Below, piece by piece: positions 45,183 to 54,605 of a stretch of DNA of 64,000 nucleotides. The translations under genes were made by a program, and so were the position numbers. The stretch spans positions 549,960 to 613,959 of the forward strand of contig JAUNLU010000001.1 of assembly GCA_030532125.1 (NCBI GenBank), given 5' to 3'. The stretch's first letter is position 1. The number at the start of each line of letters is the position of its first letter. A model generated the notes under the pieces. The model did no database searches. It had not been told where the DNA came from and saw only the letters and a list, made by a program, of their open reading frames with translations. This stretch comes from Trueperella sp. (GTDB lineage: Bacteria; Actinomycetota; Actinomycetes; Actinomycetales; Actinomycetaceae).

Positions 45183-45281
45183 GTGGGTTCCGTTGTGAAG
45201 AAGCGCCGTAAGCGTATGTCCAAGAAGAAGCACCGTAAGCTGCTTCGCAAGACGCGCCATCAACGTCGCAACAAAAAATAA
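45183..45281 (+). CDS. Small ribosomal subunit protein bS22 (AURKAIP1/COX24-domain)
   Basis: A 32-residue, extremely basic protein (KKRRKRMSKKKHRKLLRKTR) that matches the actinobacterial small-subunit protein bS22, found next to the BldC-like gene in many genomes. Start GTG 45183 has GGGGAGG five bases upstream; stop TAA at 45279-45281. It is too short for usual gene-finding cut-offs. A hairpin follows nine bases after the stop. Confidence 0.93.
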   Translation: MGSVVKKRRKRMSKKKHRKLLRKTRHQRRNKK

Positions 45282-45289
45282 TAGACTGA

Positions 45290-45317
45290 TCGGGGGCTTC
45301 GGCCCTCGATTTATTTG
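45290..45317 (+). terminator. Hairpin terminator after bS22
   Basis: Eight-base arms TCGGGGGC (45290-45297) and GCCCTCGA (45302-45309, one G-T pair) close a stable TTCG tetraloop, followed by TTTATTTG. This is a typical intrinsic terminator and separates bS22 from the MarR-type regulator. Confidence 0.85.
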
Positions 45318-45332
45318 TGGCGGGTGGTGACG

Positions 45333-45791
45333 ATGACTAATTGGCTTGACGACAGCGAACAGCAAGCGTGGCGCGCATTTCTACAGGGCAGCGCCCAAAT
45401 ACTTGACTCCGTTAACCGCGATATGGGCCGGGACTCCGGCCTCAGCTTCAATGAGTACGAAATTTTAGTGCTGCTTTCCGAGGCGCCAAATCGCCAGTTG
45501 CGGATGTCTACGCTGGCGCAGCATTTGGTGCATTCGCGCTCGCGGCTAACTCATGCAGTTAATCGGTTAGAGAAGGCCGGATATGTCGAGCGCTTCCCGT
45601 GTGCGGACGACTTGCGCGGTATTAACTGCAGTTTGACCGACGCCGGATTTGCCAAATTGGAGCGCAGTGCCGCAGACCATGTGGAGTCAGTGCGGCGTAA
45701 CTTCCTAGATCTGATTACCCGGGAAGAGTTCCTAGAACTGGGCCGTATCCACACTAAGCTGCTGCAGGCGAGTGATCCGGAAGCTATTTAG
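45333..45791 (+). CDS. MarR-family transcriptional regulator
   Basis: About 152 residues with a winged helix-turn-helix: LSEAPNRQLRMSTLAQHLVHSRSRLTHAVNRLEKAGYVERFPCADD is the DNA-binding half and wing, and helices at both ends form the dimer interface. MarR proteins answer to small phenolic or oxidative signals. No divergent target gene sits beside it; the histidine phosphatase 38 bases downstream could share its transcript. ATG 45333 is chosen over upstream GTG and TTG codons that run into the terminator. Confidence 0.88.
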   Translation: MTNWLDDSEQQAWRAFLQGSAQILDSVNRDMGRDSGLSFNEYEILVLLSEAPNRQLRMSTLAQHLVHSRSRLTHAVNRLEKAGYVERFPCADDLRGINCSLTDAGFAKLERSAADHVESVRRNFLDLITREEFLELGRIHTKLLQASDPEAI

Positions 45792-45829
45792 TCCCCAGTA
45801 AATACCGGTAATGATCCGGGTGTGGCATT

Positions 45830-46507
45830 GTGGAGATTATGGAATTAACTACGGTTCATTTGGTGCGACATGGCGAAGTGGATAACCCAGAAGGAGTGCT
45901 TTACGGGCGCCGAGATGGTTTTCACCTCACCCAACTTGGTCGCGATATGGCAGCGGGGCTAGCCGAAGAATTTGCTGATCGGGATATCCGTGCAGTGGTG
46001 GCATCGCCATTGGAGCGCGCCATTGAAACCGCCACCCCTACCGCGGAAAAACTGGGGCTACCGATACAAACTGACCGGCGGCTAATTGAGGCTGGCAATA
46101 AATTTGAAGGCGTAGCGATAAATAAGAATCGGCTAATTTTGGCTCATCCGCGCTATTGGTCCTGGTACCTCAATCCATTGCGTCCGTCCTGGGGGGAGCC
46201 CTATCCGGAGATAGTTGCCCGAATGAGTGGAGCTATTTCCGCTGCGATTGATCTCGCTGCGGGCGGTGAAGCAGTGCTGGTTTCGCATCAGCTGTGTATC
46301 TGGACGATGCGCAGATTTGTGGAGGGCAAACCTCTGGCACATGACCCGCGCCGGCGGGAATGTTCACTGTGCTCAGTGACCTCGCTGAAGTTCGCGGGGA
46401 AACAGTTGCTGTCCTGGGAATATGCTGAACCGGTGGGGCATTTGCTCGCGCGCGCTCAAGATATGGTGCCCGGTTCTTCCGAAGCTGCTACTAACGCCGG
46501 ATACTAA
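45830..46507 (+). CDS. Histidine phosphatase family protein
   Basis: 225 residues of the phosphoglycerate-mutase-like superfamily. The phosphohistidine motif is LVRHGEVDN near residue 12, with the second Arg/Glu region SPLERAIETA and the late catalytic His in LVSHQLCI. Substrate unknown. Start is GTG 45830 or ATG 45839; neither has a strong ribosome site. Its stop overlaps that of the opposing gene by 4 bases. Confidence 0.85.
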   Translation: MEIMELTTVHLVRHGEVDNPEGVLYGRRDGFHLTQLGRDMAAGLAEEFADRDIRAVVASPLERAIETATPTAEKLGLPIQTDRRLIEAGNKFEGVAINKNRLILAHPRYWSWYLNPLRPSWGEPYPEIVARMSGAISAAIDLAAGGEAVLVSHQLCIWTMRRFVEGKPLAHDPRRRECSLCSVTSLKFAGKQLLSWEYAEPVGHLLARAQDMVPGSSEAATNAGY

Positions 46508-46962
46508 AAGCCATACAGTCCGCGGGGAGTATCGCCGTCGGTGTCGTCAGTGTCGCCGCTTGGCTCGCCCGCGTCGTCTTCCGTAGTTTTTGTTGGGTCT
46601 GCTTCATCTGCAGCGCGCCGTTTGCGTTCTTCATAAGCCCGACGCCGATTTTGGGCCTCCAGCCGCGCTAAGAAGTCTGGATCGTCATCGGGGGCTTTGG
46701 GGCCGTCGGTCTTCTTTTTCCCGGGGAAGCCACGATTGCTGAGGAAATCGCCAGCAGAAACCGGTTTATTAGTTTTGAATAGGTCCTGATTCTTGAAAAG
46801 TATCCACAGCAGCGGGCCAATAACCGGCAGAATCAAAATCAAAATTAGCCACAGATACTTGGGGATACGTGCCGGTATGCGGGCGCGATCGGTGCGGGCG
46901 CAGTCAATCAAGGCGAAGATGGTCAGCGAAACGCCCAACAGAACAAGTACAACCCGTGCCAT
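46504..46962 (-). CDS. PLDc_N-domain membrane protein
   Basis: About 152 residues. Two membrane helices near the N terminus (VVLVLLGVSLTIFALIDC and YLWLILILILPVIGPLLWILF) form the PLDc_N / phospholipase D-nuclease N-terminal module seen in many actinobacterial proteins. The remaining 90 residues are highly charged and likely disordered (RRRAYEERKRRAADEAD, then Asp/Thr-rich). ATG 46962 has GGAG five bases ahead. Role unknown; it is next to menaquinone genes on the same strand. Confidence 0.75.
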   Translation of the reverse strand: MARVVLVLLGVSLTIFALIDCARTDRARIPARIPKYLWLILILILPVIGPLLWILFKNQDLFKTNKPVSAGDFLSNRGFPGKKKTDGPKAPDDDPDFLARLEAQNRRRAYEERKRRAADEADPTKTTEDDAGEPSGDTDDTDGDTPRGLYGF

Positions 46963-47077
46963 ATCAACTCCACAATTATGGGAAAAGATCCCGTCGGTAA
47001 CTCCCAGCAATCCCTGGTTCTAAGTTATACCCGATTTTTTCGACCCTGGACTTTGCAGACTACCAGGAAAATTGTGG

Positions 47078-47962
47078 CTAGCTGATTAGTGCGGTGGCAC
47101 AAAACGCTGCCAGCAGAATTAACCCGTAGCTGAGCTGCAAGAGCCCGGTATTGCGCAATACCGGGAGCAGGGCGTGACCACTGGCGCCACTCAAAACTTG
47201 CCGGGAAAGCGGCCACACCCAGAACGCCAAAACTAGCACTGCCGCTGCTCCCGGATGGCGCAGCGCAATAGCCGCTCCCAAAATTATTGCCACTACCAGC
47301 ATTGCCACGTAGGCGCGGCGCGCATTGGCATCGCCCAGCCGCACTGCCAAAGTCTTCTTACCGGCCTGGGTGTCAGTGGGAATATCGCGCACATTATTAA
47401 CCATCAACAGCGCACAGGCAATCAGTCCCACGCCAGTGCCAGCCACCCATGCCTCCCACGGTGCGGTGCCAGTTTGGGTGTAGACCGTGCCGATCGTGGC
47501 CAGATAGCCGAAGAAAATCATCACGAATACTTCGCCTAAGCCCAGGTAGCCATAAGGATTTTTGCCCCCGGTGTAGAACCAAGCCGCGGCGACGGCTGCC
47601 ACCCCTGCGCCCAGCAACCACCACTTGCCGCTGAGTGCCACTAGCGCCAAACCAGCCACTGCTGCCAGGCCAAAGAACACAAATGCCATCGTCTTCACCA
47701 AGCGGGGGCTGGCTTTTCCACCCCCAGTGAGCCGGGGTGGGCCGGAGCGAAATTCGTCCGTGCCGCGCACGCCGTCGGAGTAATCATTGGCAAAGTTGAC
47801 CCCAATTTGCAGCGCCAGCGCCACCACAATTGCCAGCAGAGTGCGCACCCAGGAAAAACCGCCCTCTGCTATCGCTATCCCAGCGCCAATCAGCACCGGC
47901 GCAATCGACGCCGGCAAAGTGCGGACGCGCGCGCCCTCTAGCCAGTCAGCTACAGTTGCCAT
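47078..47962 (-). CDS. menA: 1,4-dihydroxy-2-naphthoate polyprenyltransferase
   Basis: UbiA-family membrane enzyme attaching the prenyl tail to dihydroxynaphthoate, giving demethylmenaquinone. 294 residues, about eight to nine membrane helices. The prenyl-diphosphate/Mg2+ motif is NFANDYSDGVRG, and the second one is NNVRDIPTD. It is 9 bases after menE on the same strand. Confidence 0.94.
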   Translation of the reverse strand: MATVADWLEGARVRTLPASIAPVLIGAGIAIAEGGFSWVRTLLAIVVALALQIGVNFANDYSDGVRGTDEFRSGPPRLTGGGKASPRLVKTMAFVFFGLAAVAGLALVALSGKWWLLGAGVAAVAAAWFYTGGKNPYGYLGLGEVFVMIFFGYLATIGTVYTQTGTAPWEAWVAGTGVGLIACALLMVNNVRDIPTDTQAGKKTLAVRLGDANARRAYVAMLVVAIILGAAIALRHPGAAAVLVLAFWVWPLSRQVLSGASGHALLPVLRNTGLLQLSYGLILLAAFCATALIS

Positions 47963-47971
47963 TTCTTCTCC

Positions 47972-49147
47972 TCATCCCAGACTTTCCACCATACCGCGCA
48001 GCCGGCGGCGATCAATTTTCCCAGACTCCGTGAGCGGGAATTCGCCGCCAATATCTGCCACCGAAATGAATCGGTGCGGGGCCCAGCCTGGCCCTAACTC
48101 CACTTTCACATACGACTTAATCGCGGTGGCCACACAGCTGGCACAGGGGGCAGCGAGTACCGCTACCACTGCTTCGCCCCATTTGGGGTCGGGTATTCCG
48201 ACGACGACACTCTGATATCCGGCTTTGGCGATGGTTTCTTCGATGAGCCGGGGCATCACAGTGAGCCCCCCAGTGGTGATAGCGTCATCGCGCCGGCCCA
48301 GCACAGTCAAAGTGCCGGCAGTAAGTTCCCCGATATCTTGGGTGTGGTGCATCCGGGTGCCGGTGCTAGTGACGGTGAAAGCTGCCGGATCAACTGCGCC
48401 TAGGTAGCCCAGTGCCACTACCGAACCGGCAATGCTGATCCGGGCGTCGTCGGCAATCGAGATCTGGGTATCGCCAATGGGTTTGCCGTCATATACGCAG
48501 CCGCCAGCGGTTTCGGTCATGCCATAAGAAGTAACCACCCGCAGGCCCTGTTCGCGGGCGGCGGCAAGCAGTTCGGCATTAGTGGCTGCGCCGCCTACTA
48601 GTAGCACTGCCCGGCGCCAAGCTGCCGTTGCCGCCGGTTGGGCCAAGATTTTCTGCAACTGGGTAGGGACCACCGAAAGGGCGCCGGTGGCGCCAGCCAA
48701 GGAATCCAACCAAGCGGTGGCAGCAATCGGATCTGCTGGGTCGAACTGTGCGGGAGCGGTGCCCGCCCACACCGAGCGCGCCACCGTCTGAAAACCGGCG
48801 ATATGGTGGGTGGGAAGCCAGGCTGCCCAAGCAGTGGCACCTAGCGCCTGCGCAGTGGCTTGTGCTGAGGCTTGTAAGGCTGCCCAGCTCAGTGCCACTA
48901 TTTTCCCGGTGCCAGTGGTGGAGCCCGAGGTGCGCATCAGAACTCCGGCAGTGGGTGGAATCCCCAGCTCAGTTGCTTCCTGGGCGGCAGCGGCCAAGTC
49001 AGTTCCCGGCGCCACCGGAAAAATTGGCTGGGGCGTTGCGCCGGAGTCAAGTGCAGCCAGCGCAGCGCGGATGGCAGCAGCGAGCCGCTCGGCAGCTGCG
49101 GGACCGTAGCCCCCGGCAACAACTAGTGGAGTTATTTTAGTTCCCAT
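47972..49147 (-). CDS. menE: o-Succinylbenzoate-CoA ligase
   Basis: AMP-forming acyl-CoA ligase of the menaquinone pathway. 391 residues, short for the family but normal for actinobacterial MenE. The P-loop-like motif is RTSGSTTGTGKIV, with SYGMTETAGG and GRRDDAITTGG further on and the catalytic Lys in ESGKIDRRRLRG at the C-terminal end. It is 51 bases after menB. Confidence 0.92.
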   Translation of the reverse strand: MGTKITPLVVAGGYGPAAAERLAAAIRAALAALDSGATPQPIFPVAPGTDLAAAAQEATELGIPPTAGVLMRTSGSTTGTGKIVALSWAALQASAQATAQALGATAWAAWLPTHHIAGFQTVARSVWAGTAPAQFDPADPIAATAWLDSLAGATGALSVVPTQLQKILAQPAATAAWRRAVLLVGGAATNAELLAAAREQGLRVVTSYGMTETAGGCVYDGKPIGDTQISIADDARISIAGSVVALGYLGAVDPAAFTVTSTGTRMHHTQDIGELTAGTLTVLGRRDDAITTGGLTVMPRLIEETIAKAGYQSVVVGIPDPKWGEAVVAVLAAPCASCVATAIKSYVKVELGPGWAPHRFISVADIGGEFPLTESGKIDRRRLRGMVESLG

Positions 49148-49198
49148 TTTGGTGTATCTGATTCGTTTTGCGAGCTAGGCAGTGTGCACTAGCTAAAA

Positions 49199-50179
49199 CT
49201 AGGCATAGTGCGGGAAGTCTGACCAGTTGGGCGGTCGCCGTTGCAGGAACGAGTCCCGGCCTTCTTGCGCTTCTGGCGTCATATAGGCCAGCCGAGTAGC
49301 TTCCCCAGCAAAAACCTGTTGCCCCGCCATGCCGTCGTCTGCCAAGTTGAAGGCAAACTTCAACATGCGGATCGCCTGCGGTGATTTCGTGGCAATGATG
49401 CGGGCGTACTCTAGAGCGCGTTCTTCCAGCTCAGCATGTGGCACGGCCTCATTTACCACTCCCCACTGTGCCGCGTCTGCCGCAGAATACTCGCGCGCCA
49501 GGAAGAAGATTTCCCGGGCGCGTTTATCGCCCACCTGCCGCGCCAGCAGTGCCGAGCCGTAGCCGGCGTCAAACGATCCCACATTGGCATCTAACTGCAT
49601 AAATCGGGCGTGCTCCGCAGAAGCCAGCGCCAAATCAGCCACCACTACTAGCGAGTGCCCGCCGCCCGTGGCCCAGCCATTAACTGCCGCCACAAACACC
49701 ATCGAGCTAGTGCGCATCAGCCGCTGCACCTCCAGAATATGGAGCCGCCCGGCGCGCTGCGGATCAACTGCGTCGCGAATAGCTTGGGGATTGGGCTCTC
49801 CGTTCGCATAGCGGTAGCCATCGGCACCGCGGATGCGCTGATCGCCGCCAGAACAGAATGCCCGCCCGCCGTCTTTCGCAGAGGGACCATTCCCGGTCAA
49901 AATCACGGTGCCGATTTCGCCAGTGAGCCTGGCGTGGTCAATTGCCCGGTAAAGCTGATCCACTGTTTCCGGGCGGAAAGCATTACGCACTTCCGGGCGG
50001 TTAAACGCGATCCGCACCACCGGCAGATCGCGCTCCGCCACAATCTGCCCGTGTGCAAATTCCCGTGCCACGCCGCGATGGTAGGTCACATCGCCGTCTG
50101 GAAAACCAGCGACCGCCCGCCACCGGCGCGGATCGAAAGTTTCCGAAACTTTTTCAGGTAATGCAGAAAAGTCACTCAT
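49199..50179 (-). CDS. menB: 1,4-Dihydroxy-2-naphthoyl-CoA synthase
   Basis: Crotonase-fold enzyme that closes the naphthoate ring from o-succinylbenzoyl-CoA. 326 residues. Visible are the CoA/oxyanion segment FCSGGDQRIRG, the WATGGGHSLVVVADL region and the GSFDAGYGSALLARQVG motif typical of MenB rather than other crotonases. It begins 53 bases from the divergent menC. Confidence 0.95.
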   Translation of the reverse strand: MSDFSALPEKVSETFDPRRWRAVAGFPDGDVTYHRGVAREFAHGQIVAERDLPVVRIAFNRPEVRNAFRPETVDQLYRAIDHARLTGEIGTVILTGNGPSAKDGGRAFCSGGDQRIRGADGYRYANGEPNPQAIRDAVDPQRAGRLHILEVQRLMRTSSMVFVAAVNGWATGGGHSLVVVADLALASAEHARFMQLDANVGSFDAGYGSALLARQVGDKRAREIFFLAREYSAADAAQWGVVNEAVPHAELEERALEYARIIATKSPQAIRMLKFAFNLADDGMAGQQVFAGEATRLAYMTPEAQEGRDSFLQRRPPNWSDFPHYA

Positions 50180-50232
50180 AGTCCTCCACTCTACCTGCCG
50201 CTCCCGCTACGCTGGCGGGCTATCCTGGGGGA

Positions 50233-51294
50233 GTGCGCTATCTCTGTTACGTCTACCGGCTGCCGCTGCGGCACAAATTCCGCGGTATTACCTATCGCGA
50301 CGGGTTATTACTGCGCCCAGACCCAGAATTTACTAGCGATTCAGTGGCAGACGCCGGTGCGGGCGGACCGCAGCAGTGGGCAGAAGTCTCCCCGTTCTGG
50401 GATTACGGGCCGCAGTATGCAGCGCGCTGGCTAGCTGCCGGCTTAGCCGCACTGCAACAAGAATTTCCGACCGCTCAGCGCACTGCTGTTCCGGTGAACG
50501 TCACGATTCCAGCAGTGGACGCCGAAACGGCCTACCAAATAGCGCACGGCAGCCAGTGCCACACTGCGAAAGTGAAAATTGCCGAACCTGGGCAAACGCT
50601 GGCAGACGACGTCGCTCGGCTCGAAGCAGTGCGAGCTGCCCTGCCCGCTAGCGCCATCCGGGTAGATGTGAATGGCAAATGGGAGGTAGACCAAGCCGTG
50701 GCGAATATCCGCGAATTGGATCGGGCCGCGGGCGGGTTGGAATATGTGGAACAGCCCTGCGCCACAGTGGCGGAGCTGGCGCAGGTGCGCCGCCGAGTAG
50801 ATACCCCGATTGCGGCCGATGAGTCCATCCGGCAATCCTCCGACCCGTTAGCAGTAAAACGCCTGGCAGCAGCTGATATTGCTGTTATAAAAAACCAGCC
50901 GCTAGGGGGTGTAGCAGCGGCGCTGGAACTGGTGGAACAGCTCGATATGCCGGCGGTGGTTTCTTCGGCGCTAGAGAGTTCGGTGGGGCTGCGGGCGGGG
51001 CTGGCGCTCGCGGCGGCGCTCGATCAGCTGCCGCATGCTTGTGGGCTGGCCACTGCGCAGCTGTTTACCACCGATGTGACTAGTGCGCCGTTGCTCCCAG
51101 TTGCGGGTGTCATCACTTTGCGCCCAGTGGTGCCGGATCAATTGCCGGTACCGGATGCGGCATTAGTGGCGCGCTGGGCAGCGCGGTTAGCGCAGATGTG
51201 GGATGTTTTAGTTGCCGCTGGGCAGCTGCCGCCGGATGTCACGTACCGGTTTGCAGATAATGCGGAGTACCAGAATCGAGGGGAAGAAGAATGA
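50233..51294 (+). CDS. menC: o-Succinylbenzoate synthase
   Basis: Enolase-superfamily dehydratase making o-succinylbenzoate. 353 residues from GTG 50233. Catalytic elements: K-x-K in AKVKIAEP, metal ligands in VDVNGKW, EQPC and ADESIR, and the second Lys in AVIKNQPLGG. It overlaps menD by 4 bases. Confidence 0.92.
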   Translation: MRYLCYVYRLPLRHKFRGITYRDGLLLRPDPEFTSDSVADAGAGGPQQWAEVSPFWDYGPQYAARWLAAGLAALQQEFPTAQRTAVPVNVTIPAVDAETAYQIAHGSQCHTAKVKIAEPGQTLADDVARLEAVRAALPASAIRVDVNGKWEVDQAVANIRELDRAAGGLEYVEQPCATVAELAQVRRRVDTPIAADESIRQSSDPLAVKRLAAADIAVIKNQPLGGVAAALELVEQLDMPAVVSSALESSVGLRAGLALAAALDQLPHACGLATAQLFTTDVTSAPLLPVAGVITLRPVVPDQLPVPDAALVARWAARLAQMWDVLVAAGQLPPDVTYRFADNAEYQNRGEEE

Positions 51295-52898
51295 CGCCGT
51301 TAGATTCCACTGCCGTTAGCCGGCTCATTGTGGCTGAGCTGGTGCGATGCGGAGTGCGCACTGTGGTGCTGTGCCCGGGTTCGCGTTCGGCGCCGCTGGC
51401 TTATGCGCTTTACGACACCGCCCAAGCCGGAAAAATAACGTTGCAAGTAGAGACGGACGAACGGGTGGCCGGTTTTGTAGCCCTCGGAGTCGGCTTAGCT
51501 AATCCAGATGCGCCCGCAGCGGTGGTGACTACCTCCGGTTCGGCAGTAGCAAATCTCGTTCCCGCAGCTCAAGAGGCATACTATGCCGGGGTGCCACTGG
51601 TATTAGTAACTGCTGATCGCCCGGACCAGCTGCGTGGGGTACGAGCTAGCCAGACCACGGATCAGCGCGCAGTATTAGCTGGATCAGTGCGGGAATTTAT
51701 TGCGGTGCCAGCCCCGGTTAGCGAACCACAAAAATTGCGGGGGCAGATTTTCCGGCTACTGCGTGCAGCTCGTGGCGCGGAGAATCCACCCGGACCAGTC
51801 CAATTGAACGTCGCTTTTGCAGAACCGTTAGTGCCGAGCTCTGCCTGGGAAACGGTGGCAGCAGATTGTGCCCGCCCGCTACCAGCTACTGCGCCCCAGC
51901 GCACGGTAGCAGTATGCGGTCCCAGCGTGGGGGCCCCGGTGGCAGCAGAGGTATTTGCCAATATTCCGGTATTAGCTGAGCCGTCTGCGGCAGAACGCAA
52001 CCATCCCAATGCACTAATTGCACACCCATTACTGTTGCGCACAGAGTTGCGGGCGCAGATACAGCGGGTATTAGTGGTGGGGCATCCGACGCTAACTCGG
52101 GAAACTATCCGGTTGATTTCTGATCCACAGCTTGAAGTTATTGCGGTTGCAGACGCTGCCGGCTACACCGATCCCGGCGGGGTGGTGCGCAAAGTTGTTC
52201 CCGCTAGCCACACTGCAGAGCTGCTCACGCTCACTGCCGGGCAAGATCCCAGTTGGTTGGCATCTTGGCAGTCCAGTGCCGCCCGAGCTCAAGCCAAAAT
52301 CGATGAGCTATCCGCTACCGAGCCCGCAATCCAATTGGCGCAAGCGCTGGCAACTGGGCCAGCAGTGGTGGCGTCGTCGTCGATTATTCGGCAACTGAAC
52401 CTGTACGGTCTGGTGCCCAGTGCGCCGTTATTTGCTAATCGGGGCTTGGCGGGAATTGACGGCATCATTTCGACGGCGCGCGGAGTGGCCTTGGCGAGTG
52501 GGCAGCGGCTGCGAGTAGTGGTTGGGGATTTAGCTTTTGTGCATGACGTGGGCAGCTTGATCGCGGGTGCTGGGCAAAGTGCTCCCGAGCTAGACGTAGT
52601 GGTGCTAGATGACCACGGCGGTTCTATTTTTGCTGGGCTGGAGTATGGCACTGCGCCAGTGGCAGTTTTTGACGCGGTATTCCGCACTGAAAAGCAGATT
52701 TCCCTCGCAGACTATGCCGACGCCGTGGGGGCTGCATTTATCGCAACAACCCCGGCGGAGTTGGCAGCAGTTTTGGCACAGTCGGCAACGGGATTGCGAT
52801 TGATTGCAGTGGAACTGGGGCGGGTGGCCCCCGCAACTGAAAAATTGCGCCGAGCCCAGTTAGCTGAGCAAGTTACAGCCGCCGTCGTCGAAAATTAG
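51291..52898 (+). CDS. menD: SEPHCHC synthase (MenD)
   Basis: Thiamine-diphosphate enzyme condensing isochorismate with 2-oxoglutarate. 535 residues. The N-terminal PYR domain starts with VLCPGSRSAPLAYAL; the glutamate that activates the cofactor is in QVETDERVAGFVALG. The C-terminal PP domain has GDLAFVHDVGSL and DDHGGSIFAGL. Coupled to menC. Confidence 0.95.
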   Translation: MTPLDSTAVSRLIVAELVRCGVRTVVLCPGSRSAPLAYALYDTAQAGKITLQVETDERVAGFVALGVGLANPDAPAAVVTTSGSAVANLVPAAQEAYYAGVPLVLVTADRPDQLRGVRASQTTDQRAVLAGSVREFIAVPAPVSEPQKLRGQIFRLLRAARGAENPPGPVQLNVAFAEPLVPSSAWETVAADCARPLPATAPQRTVAVCGPSVGAPVAAEVFANIPVLAEPSAAERNHPNALIAHPLLLRTELRAQIQRVLVVGHPTLTRETIRLISDPQLEVIAVADAAGYTDPGGVVRKVVPASHTAELLTLTAGQDPSWLASWQSSAARAQAKIDELSATEPAIQLAQALATGPAVVASSSIIRQLNLYGLVPSAPLFANRGLAGIDGIISTARGVALASGQRLRVVVGDLAFVHDVGSLIAGAGQSAPELDVVVLDDHGGSIFAGLEYGTAPVAVFDAVFRTEKQISLADYADAVGAAFIATTPAELAAVLAQSATGLRLIAVELGRVAPATEKLRRAQLAEQVTAAVVEN

Positions 52899-52994
52899 TG
52901 TGCGCTAGCAGATAAAAAGTAGCGCGGGTATCCCAGTTCTGGGGTAGAAAGTGAAAAGATAACGGCGATACGGCGATAGGCAGGAAGGAAGCAG

Positions 52995-54545
52995 ATGTCT
53001 GATTCAGAAGAGGAACTTTCGCCCGAAGCTCGCAGTGCGCGTGAGGCCCGCAGTTTCAGTGAAGCTACTAATGAAACTGGTGCGCCCACTCGCGGCGCAG
53101 ATGTGGGGCAAATCCGGGATGTTAGCGGCTGGGCAAATTCGCCGCTCCAAGGCGACGAAAATGAATCATGGCGTGAAATTGCCGACCGGAGCCGACAGGC
53201 GGCTTTGGCAGCCCAGGCCTCGCTCTATGGTGATGCTCCGGCAGCGCCTACTGTTCCCACCGTGCCCAATGCTTCCGGGGCGTCTGCGGCACCCACCGCG
53301 CAAAATTTTGCGTCTATTGCGCCAGACGCTCAGCCAGCTATGCCGCAGCCTCCGGCAGAGACGGCGTCTAATGGGAATCTACCGCCATATCTACCACCGC
53401 AACCGGGAATATCTGCGGGAGAATCTCCGGCTAAGCCGCCGCGGCGCGGACCCAGCTGGCCGGCTGCTATTTTATTGACGCTATTGGCGGCGCTGGTCGG
53501 CTTGGGCGGCAGTATCCTCTACCAGGAATACACCGCGCGCAATGTGCGCCCCGCTGAAGTGACGGTAGGAACTGAAGGGGGAGACACCGAAATAGTTGAG
53601 CTAAATGGCGCAGCGCCAAACTGGGAAGCAGTGGCGAAATCTGTTTCACCAGCAGTGGTGGCAATTGACGCCACTTCCGGCAATGGAGCTTCTGCCGGAT
53701 CTGGAGTGATAATTGACGCCGCTGGGCATGTGCTCACCAATGAACACGTAATCGCCCAGGCCAAAGAAGTTTATGTCACCCTCACTGATGGCCGGATTTT
53801 CCGGGCTGACGTAGTAGGTGCAGATATTGCTACTGACCTGGCAGTATTGAGTCTGCGCAAAGCGCCCGATAATTTGACGGTGGCGCAACTGGGCGATTCC
53901 AGCAAATTAGTGGTGGGCCAGCCAGTGACAGCTATCGGCAACCCGCTGGGGCTATCTTCCACTATGACTACCGGCATCATTTCGGCACTTGATCGCCCAG
54001 TGCAGACCATTCGAGAGAGCACTCCGTTTGAGGAGGGTGCTCGCGTAGTTACCAATGCGATTCAGGTTGACGCCGCTATTAACCCAGGTAACTCGGGCGG
54101 GCCAGTATTCGATGCCAATGGGCGGGTAATCGGAATTGCCTCCTCAATTGCCGCAGTTGGCAACAGCGGGCAAGCGGGCTCCATTGGTTTAGGGTTCGCC
54201 ATCCCAATAAATCTGGCAAAGAATGTGGCTAGCCAGTTGATCGCGTCCGGAGTAGCCGAACACGCCTACTTAGGGGTGTCAATTGTGGACGGAGTTGCCT
54301 CCTATGCCGGGCAAAACCGGGTAGGAGCTGAAGTTAAAGCCGTCCAGCCCGGCACTCCGGCGGCGCGGGCCGGTGTTCAGGTTGGCGATACGATCGTGGC
54401 AATCGAGGATCGCCCAGTCAGCTCGGCGACATCACTGACCGGGTATGTGCGGCAATTCGCTTCCGGGGAAGTAGTGAAATTGACCCTCGCCCGCAGTGGA
54501 AAGCTTTTGGATCTGGACGTAACACTAGCTACTCGCCAGGACTAA
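52995..54545 (+). CDS. HtrA/DegP-like trypsin-type serine protease with PDZ domain
   Basis: 516 residues. A Pro/Ala-rich cytoplasmic part of about 155 residues, one membrane helix (about 156-176), an extracytoplasmic trypsin-like domain with His in LTNEHVI, Asp in ATDLAVL and Ser in GNSGGP, and one PDZ domain at the C terminus (AVQPGTPAARAGVQVGDTIVAI). This matches the actinobacterial HtrA/PepD class that handles misfolded envelope proteins. It sits between menD and menF, in the same direction as menD, with AGGAAGGAAG before its ATG. Confidence 0.92.
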   Translation: MSDSEEELSPEARSAREARSFSEATNETGAPTRGADVGQIRDVSGWANSPLQGDENESWREIADRSRQAALAAQASLYGDAPAAPTVPTVPNASGASAAPTAQNFASIAPDAQPAMPQPPAETASNGNLPPYLPPQPGISAGESPAKPPRRGPSWPAAILLTLLAALVGLGGSILYQEYTARNVRPAEVTVGTEGGDTEIVELNGAAPNWEAVAKSVSPAVVAIDATSGNGASAGSGVIIDAAGHVLTNEHVIAQAKEVYVTLTDGRIFRADVVGADIATDLAVLSLRKAPDNLTVAQLGDSSKLVVGQPVTAIGNPLGLSSTMTTGIISALDRPVQTIRESTPFEEGARVVTNAIQVDAAINPGNSGGPVFDANGRVIGIASSIAAVGNSGQAGSIGLGFAIPINLAKNVASQLIASGVAEHAYLGVSIVDGVASYAGQNRVGAEVKAVQPGTPAARAGVQVGDTIVAIEDRPVSSATSLTGYVRQFASGEVVKLTLARSGKLLDLDVTLATRQD

Positions 54546-54605
54546 TCGGATAGCAAATTCCAGGTGGCTAGCTGCGGCCAGCTGCCGTCTAGCTGACGCC
54601 GATTA
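54543..54605. terminator. Inverted repeats between convergent htrA-like gene and menF
   Basis: TAATCGG (54543-54549) mirrors CCGATTA (54599-54605), overlapping both stop regions. A smaller AGCTG/CAGCT hairpin lies inside, and CTAG occurs twice. No T tract; probable two-way terminator. Confidence 0.4.
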
